Positions 10,121 through 21,021 of a stretch of 64,000 nucleotides of DNA are shown piece after piece. Every line of letters starts with the position of its first letter. The stretch's first letter is position 1. This DNA comes from Rutidosis leptorrhynchoides. Taxonomy: Eukaryota > Streptophyta > Magnoliopsida > Asterales > Asteraceae. Below the pieces are notes generated by a model, which was not told the origin of the DNA, searched no databases, and was given only the letters and a program-made list of their open reading frames with translations. The DNA is taken from the NCBI RefSeq assembly GCF_046630445.1, contig NC_092342.1:85381001-85445000 (forward strand), given 5' to 3'. Position numbers and translations under genes: made by a program.

Positions 10121-11143
10121 TGTCATACCCCGTCCTAAACCATCTGGACGAAGTTACCAACATCTGGTCCCATTGCGATGATCGACTCCAAATAATGTCT
10201 TTAAAATGAGCAAATGCACAGCGGAAGATTTCTTTCATACCTGAGAATAAACATGCTTTCAAGTGTCAACCAAAAAGTTTGTGAGTTCATAGGTTTATCA
10301 TAAAACAATAAAATTCATCAATTTTGATAGACCACAAGATTTAAATCCTGCATGGTACAAATGGGCCCGAATCCTATACCCACATGTAATGTACATGCGA
10401 TATCTTTTAAATACAGTACACCTTTCTCGTGTACGAAATCATCTTTCATAAATCTTAGTAACCGTACACATATCTTGTGCACAAAATAACATACACATAA
10501 CCTGTGTATAAAATCATTCTCTCGATACATAACATTCACTTTTCATTGCTTTCATAGTTTGGCTTGGTAACCTACCTTAACATATAATACGCATAATAAT
10601 ATCCCCAAAACAGAACATCTCGTCTGTATAATAATCATATAAACTTCGAAGTACTAAACACCACGCCCACTAGCCCTTCCGTCTAGTGAACATTCTGGGT
10701 GGGGGTGTTAAACCCGGTAGCTACCTTTAGGATTCGCATCAATTAGGCGTGCACTAATTCTCAAAATTAGTGATGTTCCCTAATTCTTAGGTTACCAAGC
10801 AATAATAATCAGGGGGAAAATATTCATATCAACTGTGGCAATTATCACGTCCACGTAATTCAATGGTGGCAATTATTATGTCCACATAATTTATTCGAGG
10901 AATGTTTTGCTTGTGTCTATCTCGTCAAACATTTATAAAATCATTTCATGTATTCACAGTTTAAAATATATTTCAAAAGCATTTAATAAAGCAGTTGTAA
11001 AATCAGCGCATGTATTCTCAGTCCCAAAAATATAAAGAGTAAAAGAGAGCAAATGAACTCACGCACATAAATATTGTAAAATAGTTAATAAAGCATTTGC
11101 ATGTATTCTCAGCCCAAAAATGTAAGGGTAAAAAGGGCAAATG
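10121..11143 (-). repeat. N1 left (3') LTR, outer piece
   Basis: It runs from TGTCATACCCC to the AAATG where T1 inserted, and continues at 24277. It carries the shared box at 10239-10293 and two copies of the inverted partner box, at about 10984-11010 and 11098-11122. The second copy looks like a local tandem duplication ending in AGGGCAAATG. Confidence 0.8.
11139..11143. other. Target site duplication of T1, left copy (AAATG)
   Basis: AAATG directly precedes T1. The same AAATG follows it at 24272-24276. Uninterrupted versions of this site exist in the N2 left LTR (GAGCAAATGAAACTCA, near 34000), confirming the insertion point. Confidence 0.9.
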
Positions 11144-14100
11144 TGTAGTGACCCGAACTTTTCCATGTTTATATATATTAATTTAGATTGATATTTACAT
11201 GATTAAATGTTTCTAACATGTTAAGCAATCAAACTTGTTAAGACTTGAGTAATTGAAATAGGTTTCATATAGACAATTGACCACCCAAGTTGACCGGTGA
11301 TTCACGAACGTTAAAACTTGTAAAAACTATATGATGACATATATATGGTTATATATATAGTTAACATTATATTATTATAATTAAACATATCATTAAATAT
11401 ATTAACAATGAACTACATATGTAAAAACAAGACTACTAACTTAATGATTTTGAAACGAGACATATATGTAACGATTATCGTTGTAACGACATTTAATGTA
11501 TATATATCATATTAAGAGATATTCGTACATCATAATATCATGATAATATAATAATTTAAAATCTCTTTTGATATTATAAACATTGGGTTAACAACATTTA
11601 ACAAGATCGTTAACCTAAAGGTTTCAAAACAACATTTACATGTAACGACTAACGATGACTTAACGACTCAGTTAAAATGTATATACATGTAGTGTTTTAA
11701 TATGTATTTATACACTTTTGAAAGACTTCAATACACTTATCAAAATACTTGTACTTAACAAAAATGCTTACAATTACATCCTCGTTCAGTTTCATCAACA
11801 ATTCTACTCGTATGCACCCGTATTCGTACTCGTACAATACACAGCTTTTAGATGTATGTACTATTGGTATATACACTCCAATGATCAGCTCTTAGCAGCC
11901 CATGTGAGTCACCTAACACATGTGGGAACCATCATTTGGCAACTAGCATGAAATATCTCATAAAATTACAAAAATATGAGTAATCATTCATGACTTATTT
12001 ACATGAAAACAAAATTACATATCCTTTATATCTAATCCATACACCAACGACCAAAAACACCTACAAACACTTTCATTCTTCAATTTTCTTCATCTAATTG
12101 ATCTCTCTCAAGTTCTATCTTCAAGTTCTAAGTGTTCTTCATAAATTCCAAAAGTTCTAGTTTCATAAAATCAAGAATACTTTCAAGTTTGCTAGCTCAC
12201 TTCCAATCTTGTAAGGTGATCATCCAACCTCAAGAAATCTTTGTTTCTTACAGTAGGTTATCATTCTAATACAAGGTAATAATCATATTCAAACTTTGGT
12301 TCAATTTCTATAACTATAACAATCTTATTTCAAGTGATGATCTTACTTGAACTTGTTTTCGTGTCATGATTCTGCTTCAAGAACTTCGAGCCATCCAAGG
12401 ATCCATTGAAGCTAGATCCATTTTTCTCTCTTCCAGTAGGTTTATCCAAGGAAATTAAGGTAGTAATGATGTTCATAACATCATTCGATTCATACATATA
12501 AAGCTATCTTATTCGAAGGTTTAAACTTGTAATCACTAGAACATAGTTTAGTTAATTCTAAACTTGTTCGCAAACAAAAGTTAATCCTTCTAACTTGACT
12601 TTTAAAATCAACTAAACACATGTTCTATATCTATATGATATGCTAACTTAATGATTTAAAACCTGGAAACACGAAAAACACCGTAAAACCGGATTTACGC
12701 CGTCGTAGTAACACCGCGGGCTGTTTTGGGTTAGTTAATTAAAAACTATGATAAACTTTGATTTAAAAGTTGTTATTCTGAGAAAATGATTTTTATTATG
12801 AACATGAAACTATATCCAAAAATTATTGTTAAACTCAAAGTGGAAGTATGTTTTCTATAATGGTCATCTAGACGTCGTTCTTTCGACTGAAATGACTACC
12901 TTTACAAAAACGACTTGTAACTTAGTTTTCCGACTATAAACCTATACTTTTTCTGTTTAGATTCATAAAATAGAGTTCAATATGAAACCATAGCAATTTG
13001 ATTCACTCAAAACGGATTTAAAATGAAGAAGTTATGGGTAAAACAAGATTGGATGATTTTTCTCATTTTAGCTACGTGAAAATTGGTAACAAATCTATTC
13101 CAACCATAACTTAATCAACTTGTATTGTATATTATGTAATCTTGAGATACCATAGACACGTATACAATGTTTCGACCTATCATGTCGACACATCTATATA
13201 TATTTCGGAACAACCATAGACACTCTATATGTGAATGTTGGAGTTAGCTATACAGGGTTGAGGTTGATTCCAAAATATATATAGTTTGAGTTGTGATCAA
13301 TACTGAGATACGTATACACTGGGTCGTGGATTGATTCAAGATAATATTTATCAAGTTATTTCTGTACATCTAACTGTGGACAACTAGTTGTAGGTTACTA
13401 ACGAGGACAGCTGACTTAATAAACTTAAAACATCAAAATATATTAAAAGTGTTGTAAATATATTTTAAACATACTTTGATATATATGTATATATTGTTAT
13501 AGGTTCGTGAATCAACCAGTGGCCAAGTCTTACTTCCCGACGAAGTAAAAATCTGTGAAAGTGAGTTATAGTCCCACTTTTAAAATCTAATATTTTTGGG
13601 ATGAGAATACATGCAGGTTTTATAAATGATTTACAAAATAGACACAAGTACGTGAAACTACATTCTATGGTTGAATTATCGAAATCGAATATGCCCCTTT
13701 TTATTAAGTATGGTAATCTAAGAATTAGGGAACAGACACCCTAATTGACGCGAATCCTAAAGATAGATCTATTGGGCCTAACAAGCCCCATCCAAAGTAC
13801 CGGATGCTTTAGTACTTCGAAATTTATATCATATCCGAAGGGTGTCCCGAAATGATGGGGATATTCTTATTTATGCATCTTGTTAATGTCGGTTACCAGG
13901 TGTTCACCATATGAATGATTTTTATCTCTATGTATGGGATGTGTATTGAAATATGAAATCTTGTGGTCTATTATTATGATTTGATATATATAGGTTAAAC
14001 CTATAACTCACCAACATTTTTGTTGACGTTTTAAGCATGTTTATTCTCAGGTGATTATTAAGAGCTTCCGCTGTCGCATACTTAAATAAGGACAAGATTT

Positions 14101-14395
14101 GGAGTCCATGCTTGTATGATATTGTGTAAAAATTGCATTCAAGAAACTTATTTTGTTGTAACATATTTGTATTGTAAACCATTATGTAATGGTCGTGTGT
14201 AAACAGGATATTTTAGATTATCATTATTTGATAATCTACGTAAAGTTTTTTTTAAACCTTTATTGATGAAATAAAGGTTATGGTTTGTTTTAAAATGAAT
14301 GCAGTCTTTGAAAAACGTCTCATATAGAGGTCAAAACCTCGCAACGAAATCAATTAATATGGAACATTTTTAATCAATAAGAACGGGACATTTCA
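11144..14395 (+). repeat. T1 5' LTR
   Basis: It starts TGTAGTGACCCGAAC and ends GGGACATTTCA. Shared boxes are at 13591-13614 (TTTTTGGGATGAGAATACATGC in two parts) and 14001-14052 (CTCACCAACATTT, GTTGACG, AAGCATGTTTATTCTCAGGT). A length above 3 kb is in the range of Tekay LTRs. Small reading frames inside it repeat exactly in the 3' LTR and are not genes. Confidence 0.92.
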
Positions 14396-14397
14396 GT

Positions 14398-14409
14398 TGG
14401 TATCCGAGC
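14398..14409 (+). promoter_or_regulatory. T1 primer binding site
   Basis: TGGTATCCGAGC, one base different from the usual initiator Met-tRNA match TGGTATCAGAGC, two bases after the LTR end. Confidence 0.8.
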
Positions 14410-14604
14410 GTTGGTCTTAGAGAACCAGAAAATTTGCATTAGTGTGTCTTATCGAGTTTGTTAGGATGCATTAGTGAGTCTGGACTTCGACCGTGTTTTC
14501 TTTAAAAATGATTGCTTAACATTTTTGTTGGAAACTATATATTTTTAACATATGAATATTATGTGATATATTAATCTCTTAACGTGTTTGATATTATGTG
14601 ATAG

Positions 14605-15219
14605 ATGTCTACCTCTAGAACAAGTCCCATTGACTCACCTAATAATAATGAAGAGTCAAATGTAAATTGGAATGATTCGTGGACTGATTCACAAGTTCCC
14701 GAAGAGGAACCGGAAGAAGAGTCGGAACCGGAAGAAGAATCAGAACCGGAAGAAGAATCGGAACCGGAAGAAGAAATAGAACCGGTGGGGGAAATAATAA
14801 AACGGTTAAGTAAAAGAGAATCCTCAACCAACCGACCAAGGGTAATTATGGTCAATGGTGTTTCCACCAAGGAAGCAAAATATTGGGAGGATTACCAAGT
14901 CTCCGATGAATCGGATTCCGACGAGAATTCCGATGATGTTATAGAAATTACCCCAACTGAATTTAAAAAGGCAAAAGAAAATAATAAGGGAAAGGGCATA
15001 AAAATAGAGAAATCTAATTCCAACCCCGATGAACTTTATATGTATCGTCAACCCCCGAAGTCCTTAAGTTGTAACAATGACCCGGGAACCTCTAAACCAC
15101 CAGGTTTTTCTAAACCAATGTGGACAACGATGGCTCGTATTAGGGGAACATCATATATCCCTAGAAACTTGGCAAAACGAACCAAAACCGAACAAGAAGA
15201 AACGAGCGAGTCGGAATAA
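14605..15219 (+). CDS. T1 accessory ORF1: acidic repeat protein, 204 aa, function unknown
   Basis: I do not recognise this protein. It starts 210 bases after the 5' LTR, in sense orientation. Residues 1-30 are Ser/Asn-rich. Residues about 30-55 are a short tandem repeat of SEPEEE units. A central part (VIMVNGVSTKEAKYWEDYQV) leads into a second acidic Ser/Asp stretch (DESDSDENSDD), then a Lys-rich patch (KENNKGKGIKIEK) and a basic C-terminus (RIRGTSYIPRNLAKRTK). No membrane segment or known domain is visible. The repeat varies easily in copy number. Similar-position, Ser/acid-rich genes occur in N1 and N2, though the sequences are not obviously homologous. Extra genes upstream of gag are known in some Ty3/gypsy lineages. 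Confidence 0.7.
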   Translation: MSTSRTSPIDSPNNNEESNVNWNDSWTDSQVPEEEPEEESEPEEESEPEEESEPEEEIEPVGEIIKRLSKRESSTNRPRVIMVNGVSTKEAKYWEDYQVSDESDSDENSDDVIEITPTEFKKAKENNKGKGIKIEKSNSNPDELYMYRQPPKSLSCNNDPGTSKPPGFSKPMWTTMARIRGTSYIPRNLAKRTKTEQEETSESE

Positions 15220-15356
15220 GATAGTTATATTCGTGTGGTGTAATATATGTAATATAGTGTGCTTATGCTTTATGATATATGTAAAAATTGCTTGTATTAA
15301 TAAGTATTTTTTTTATGAATCTAACTCTTGTCTATTTTACAGTATAAAAACACAAA

Positions 15357-16040
15357 ATGGATAGACAACCCAATATTTTAAGAGACCTACCCGGAGACAT
15401 GATTGATGAAATCTTGTCTAGAGTCGGTCAGAATTCCTCGGCACAACTATTTAAGGCGAGATCAGTTTGTAAGACATTCGAAGAACGTTCCAAGAATGCC
15501 TTGGTTTATAAAAGGCTTTCGTTCGGAAGATGGGGGATATCACATTGGGAAATCCATAAGTTACGATGTGTTTACTTTGACGCATATATTGCGGGGAACC
15601 CAAATGCTATTTTACGCAACGGGTTAAGAAATTATTTTGACTCAATGTATCCGAATATAGGACTTCGTGATTTAGAAAAAGCGGCTAACATGCAACATAA
15701 AGAAGCATGTTATGCTTACGGGTTAGTAATGTTTGCTTCTCACCAAAGTGAGAACAAGAACATCGGGCTACAACTATTAAACAAAACGTTCCCACAAGTA
15801 ACGGAGTCGGTAATTGGGATAAGAAATGAGGTTTTTAGGTTATTACGAGACTGTTGGTCATTACGTAACCCTCGTCCCTTTGACGACGTTACAACACGCT
15901 GTCTTATCAACGGCCATAACGGTTATGTTCCACAAGACCAAGGATGGGAAGTAGTCCTAGTAAAACCAGAATGCATGACTTGTTTCTGGACGTATGAATT
16001 ACGTGTCTTTATTGCCTTTGCTGAACGACTTGTGTACTAG
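15357..16040 (+). CDS. T1 accessory ORF2: F-box protein, 227 aa, At1g67623-like
   Basis: An intact intronless frame in the same orientation as gag, starting MDRQPNILRDLPGDMIDEIL. Residues about 8-55 fit an F-box: LRDLPGDMIDEILSRVG, then VCKTFEE and ALVYKRLSF. F-box proteins bind SKP1 and bring targets to SCF ubiquitin ligase. Residues about 100-150 (GLRDLEKAANMQHKEACYAYG, split, and NKNIGLQLLNK) resemble Sel1/TPR-like helices found in the plant At1g67623-type F-box family. The C-terminus has CMTCFWTYELRVF, like that family's Cys/aromatic end. Lack of introns and location between LTR and gag suggest a host gene captured through RNA. The target is unknown. Plant polerovirus P0 is an F-box protein that counters silencing, so an anti-silencing role is conceivable but is speculation. 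Confidence 0.8.
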   Translation: MDRQPNILRDLPGDMIDEILSRVGQNSSAQLFKARSVCKTFEERSKNALVYKRLSFGRWGISHWEIHKLRCVYFDAYIAGNPNAILRNGLRNYFDSMYPNIGLRDLEKAANMQHKEACYAYGLVMFASHQSENKNIGLQLLNKTFPQVTESVIGIRNEVFRLLRDCWSLRNPRPFDDVTTRCLINGHNGYVPQDQGWEVVLVKPECMTCFWTYELRVFIAFAERLVY

Positions 16041-16381
16041 CTAGAATTATCTTCACAACTATCTTGTATCAAAGTTATTGTGTGCTATATTTCATGCTTT
16101 ATGTAAAATAAGCGGTATTGTAAGTTTGTAAAATATTGTATAAAAGTTTGAACGTGAAATATTATTACAATCAGTTTTTCATATAGAATTATAGTAGTTG
16201 AATTGTATATTAGCTACTAAGTATGAACTTAATGGGTAGGTACTACCCGAATTTAAACTTATAAAATTCTAATATGAAGAAAAAGCTTTTATAAATGAGT
16301 TCATATTATGCTACGAAATACTATTAACTACTCTTAATATTCTGTATGATTAACTTGTTCCATTTAACTATTTTGAAGGAA
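16041..16381 (+). other. Spacer between F-box gene and gag in T1
   Basis: AT-rich, non-coding. It contains AATGGGTAGGTACTACCCG near 16229-16247, a short palindrome (GGGTAGGTACTACCC). A similar GGGTAGGTA phrase recurs at the purine tract near 21010. Confidence 0.5.
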
Positions 16382-17215
16382 ATGGCACCGACTACTCGAC
16401 ACACCGTGAATATGAATGAAGAGGAATTCCGTACTTTTCTAGCTTCAAACATAGCCGCGGTACAGGCTGCGCTACATACCAACAATAACCTTGGATCTGG
16501 CAGTACAGGAAATCGTGTAGGATGCACCTACAAAGAATTCACTGCCTGCAAACCTTTGGAATTTGATGGAACCGAAGGACCGATCGGATTGAAACGGTGG
16601 ACCGAGAAGGTCGAATCGGTGTTTGCCATAAGTAAGTGTACTGAAGAGGACAAAGTGAAGTACGCTACGCATACCTTCACAGGTTCTGCATTAACATGGT
16701 GGAATACCTATCTAGAGCAAGTGGGACAAGATGATGCGTACGCACTACCGTGGTCAGCATTCAAGCACTTGATGAACGAGAAGTACCGTCCCAGAACCGA
16801 GGTCAATAAGCTCAAGACAGAACTTAGAGGGTTACGAACCCAAGGATTTGATATTACCACGTATGAAAGACGATTCACAGAATTGTGCCTATTGTGTCCG
16901 GGAGCATTCGAAGATGAGGAAGAGAAGATCGACGCGTTTGTGAAAGGATTACCGAAAAGAATCCAAGAAGATATAAGTTCACACGAGCCCGCCTCCATAC
17001 AACAGGCATGTAGAATGGCTCACAAACTCGTGAACCAGATTGAAGAAAGAATTAAAGAACAGACTGCTGAAGAGGCCAATGTGAAGCAAGTCAAAAGAAA
17101 GTGGGAGGAAAACGGTGATAAGAATCACCAATACAACAACAGCAGCAATTACAACAATAATCGCCACAATTATCCCAACAATCGCAACATCAATCGCAAC
17201 TACAACAAATGGCCC

Positions 17216-17258
<43 letters not shown>

Positions 17259-20200
17259 GCAACAGCAACAGCAACTACAACAATCATCCCAATAACAATA
17301 ATAACCGCAACAACAACAACAATCAGAAGCAGCTATGCCAAAGGTGTGAAAAGTATCACTCGGGGTTCTGCACCAAATTTTGCAACAAGTGTAAAAGAAA
17401 TGGTCATAGCGCGGCGAAGTGTGAGGTCTACGGACCAGGGGTTAATAGAAAGAAAGGAACAAATGGTGTCGGAACGAGTAATGGCGGAGCAAGTAGTGTC
17501 GGAGCAAGTTATGCCAATGTAGTTTGTTATAAATGTGGAAAATCGGGCCACATTATTAGAAATTGCCCGAACCAGGAGAACACGAATGGACAAGGCCGCG
17601 GAAGAGTTTTCAATATTAATGCGGTAGAGGCACAGGAAGACCCGGAGCTTGTTACGGGTACGTTTCTTATTGACAATAAATCTGCTTACGTTTTATTTGA
17701 TTCGGGTGCGGATAGAAGCTATATGAGTAGAGATTTTTGTGCTAAATTAAGTTGTCCATTGACGCCTTTGGATAGTAAATTTTTACTCGAATTAGCAAAT
17801 GGTAAATTAATTTCAGCAGATAATATATGTCGGAATCGAGAAATTAAACTGGTTAGCGAAACATTTAAGATTGATTTGATACCAGTAGAGTTAGGGAGTT
17901 TTGATGTGATAATCGGTATGGACTGGTTGAAAGAAGTGAAAGCAGAGATCGTTTGTTACAAAAATGTAATTCGCATTATACAAGAAAAAGGAAAACCCTT
18001 AATGGTGTACGGAGAAAAGGGCAACACGAAGCTACATCTTATTAGTAATTTGAAGGCACAAAAACTAATAAGAAAAGGTTGCTATGCTGTTCTAGCACAC
18101 GTCGAGAAAGTACAAACTGAAGAAAAGAGCATCAATGATGTTCCCATTGCAAAAGAATTTCCCGATGTATTTCCGAAAGAATTACCGGGATTACCCCCAC
18201 ATCGATCCGTTGAATTTCAAATAGATCTTGTACCAGGAGCTGCACCAATAGCTCGTGCTCCTTACAGACTCGCACCCAGCGAGATGAAAGAACTGCAAAG
18301 CTAATTACAAGAACTTTTAGAGCGTGGTTTCATTCGACCAAGCACATCACCGTGGGGAGCTCCTGTTTTGTTTGTCAAGAAGAAAGATGGTACATTCAGG
18401 TTGTGTATCGACTACCGAGAGTTGAACAAACTTACCATCAAGAACCGCTACCCACTACCGAGAATCGACGACTTATTTGATCAACTACAAGGCTCGTCTG
18501 TTTATTCAAAGATTGACTTACGTTCTGGGTATCATCAAATGCGGGTGAAAGAAGATGATATTCCAAAGACTGCTTTCAGAACACGTTACGGTCATTACGA
18601 GTTTATGGTCATGCCGTTTGGTTTAACTAATGCACCAGCTGTGTTCATGGACCTTATGAACCGAGTGTGTGGACCATACCTTGACAAGTTTGTCATTGTT
18701 TTCATTGATGACATACTTATTTACTCAAAGAATGACCAAGAACACGGTGAACATTTGAGAAAGGTGTTAGAAGTATTGAGGAAGAAAGAATTGTACGCTA
18801 AGTTTTCAAAGTGTGCATTTTGGTTGGAAGAAGTTCAATTCCTCGGTCACATAGTGAACAAAGAAGGTATTAAGGTGGATCCAGCAAAGATAGAAACTGT
18901 TGAAAAGTGGGAAACCCCGAAAACTCCGAAACACATACACCAGTTTTTAGGACTAGCTGGTTACTACAGAAGGTTCATCCAAGACTTTTCCAGAATAGCA
19001 AAACCCTTGACTGCATTAACGCATAAAGGGAAGAAATTTGAATGGAATGATGAACAAGAGAAAGCGTTTCAGTTATTGAAGAAAAAGCTAACTACGGTAC
19101 CTATATTGTCATTGCCTGAAGGGAATGATGATTTTGTGATTTATTGTGATGCATCAAAGCAAGGTCTCGGTTGTGTATTAATGCAACGAACGAAGGTGAT
19201 TGCTTATGCGTCTAGACAATTGAAGATTCACGAACAAAATTATACGACGCATGATTTGGAATTAGGCGCGGTTGTTTTTGCATTAAAGACTTGGAGGCAC
19301 TACTTATATGGGGTCAAAAGTATTATATATACCGACCACAAAAGTCTTCAACACATATTTAATCAGAAACAACTGAATATGAGGCAGCGTAGGTGGATTG
19401 AATTATTGAATGATTACGACTTTGAGATTCGTTACCACCCGGGGAAGGCAAATGTGGTAGCCGATGCCTTGAGCAGGAAGGACAGAGAACCCATTCAAGT
19501 AAAATCTATGAATATAATGATTCATAATAACCTTACTACTCAAATAAAGGAGGCGCAACAAGGAGTTTTAAAAGAGGGAAATTTAAAGGATGAAATACCC
19601 AAAGGATCAGAGAAACATATTAATATTCGGGAAGACGGAATCCGGTATAGGGCTGAAAGGATTTGGGTACCAAAATTTGGAGATATGAGAGAAATGGTAC
19701 TTAGAGAAGCTCATAAAACCAGATACTCAATACATCCTGGAACGGGGAAGATGTACAAGGATCTCAAGAAACATTTTTGGTGGCCGGGTATGAAAGCCGA
19801 TGTTGCTAAATACGTAGGAGAATGTTTGACGTGTTCTAAGGTCAAAGCTGAGCATCAGAAACGATCAGGTCTACTTCAACAACCCGAAATCCCTAAATGG
19901 AAATGGGAAAACATTACCATGGATTTCATCACTAAATTGCCAAGGACTGCAAGTGGTTTTGATACTATTTGGGTAATAGTTGATCGTCTCACCAAATCAG
20001 CACACTTCCTGCCAATAAGAGAAGATGACAAGATGGAGAAGTTAGCACGACTGTATTTGAAGGAAGTCGTCTCCAGACATGGAATACCAATCTCTATTAT
20101 CTCTGATAGGGATGGCAGATTTATTTCAAGATTCTGGCAGACATTACAGCAAGCATTAGGAACTCGTCTAGACATGAGTACTGCCTATCATCCACAAACT

Positions 20201-20986
20201 GATGGGCAGAGTGAAAGGACGATACAAACACTTGAAGACATGCTACGAGCATGTGTTATTGATTTCGGAAACAGTTGGGATCGACATCTACCATTAGCAG
20301 AATTTTCCTACAACAACAGCTACCATTCAAGCATTGAGATGGCGCCGTTTGAAGCACTTTATGGTAGAAAGTGCAGGTCTCCGATTTGTTGGAGTGAAGT
20401 GGGGGATAGACAGATTACGGGTCCGGAGATTATACAAGAAACTACCGAGAAGATCATCCAAATTCAACAACGGTTGAAAACCGCCCAAAGTCGACAAAAG
20501 AGCTACGCTGACATTAAAAGAAAAGATATAGAATTTGAAATTGGAGAGATGGTCATGCTTAAAGTTGCACCTTGGAAAGGCGTTGTTCGATTTGGTAAAT
20601 GAGGGAAATTAAATCCAAGGTATATTGGACCATTCAAGATTATTGATCGTGTCGGACCAGTAGCTTACCGACTTGAGTTACCTCAACAACTCGCGGCTGT
20701 ACATAACACTTTCCACGTCTCGAATTTGAAGAAATGTTTTGCTAAAGAAGATCTCACTATTCCGTTAGATGAAATCCAAATCAACGAAAAACTCCAATTC
20801 ATCGAAGAACCCGTCGAAATAATGGATCGTGAGGTTAAAAGACTTAAGCAAAACAAGATACCAATTGTTAAGGTTCGATGGAATGCTCGTAGAGGACCCG
20901 AGTTCACCTGGGAGCGTGAAGATCAGATGAAGAAGAAATACCCGCATCTATTTCCAGAAGATTCGTCAACACCTTCAACAGCTTAA
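16382..20986 (+). pseudogene. T1 gag-pol, Tekay-like chromovirus, about two breaks
   Basis: Order of parts: gag capsid region from 16382 (FDGTEGPIGLKRWTEKVE, WWNTYLEQ), Asn-rich linker about 17115-17330, Cys/His knuckles about 17337-17423 and 17525-17569 (CYKCGKSGHIIRNC), aspartic protease about 17700 (DSGADRSYMS), reverse transcriptase ([19 protein letters not shown] near 18710), RNase H (CDASKQGLG near 19150; TDHKSLQHI), integrase (zinc region 19730-19860; [17 protein letters not shown] near 20200) and a C-terminal chromodomain about 20820-20970 ([16 protein letters not shown]). The chromodomain and order match plant chromoviruses; the Tekay clade is inferred. It is a broken copy, although all domains are recognisable. 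Confidence 0.9.
17217..17265. repeat. AAC microsatellite encoding a poly-Asn tract
   Basis: About 14-16 AAC triplets in the gag linker, with smaller Asn runs either side. Replication slippage here changes only the linker length. Confidence 0.85.
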
Positions 20987-21021
20987 AATTTCGGGACGAA
21001 ATTTATTTAACGGGTAGGTAC
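20987..21021 (+). promoter_or_regulatory. T1 polypurine-tract region
   Basis: TTTCGGGACGAAATTT, then AACGGGTAGGTAC, directly before the 3' LTR. The inverted version (GTACCTACCCGTTAAAGAAATTTCG) marks the same junction in N1 (27386), N2 (35938) and O1 (43082). Confidence 0.65.

Noticed and set aside
10318-10539. Minus-strand 73-residue frame, repeated at 31356-31577
   Set aside because: Both lie in the two N1 LTRs at the same place; they are LTR sequence, with no known family.
11718-11951. 77-residue frame repeated at 21594-21827
   Set aside because: It lies at the same position in both T1 LTRs; no family recognised.
14571-14870. Minus-strand Ser/Gly repeat frame
   Set aside because: It is the complement of the acidic repeat in T1 ORF1.
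16979-17287. Minus-strand poly-Val frame
   Set aside because: It is the complement of the AAC repeat in gag.
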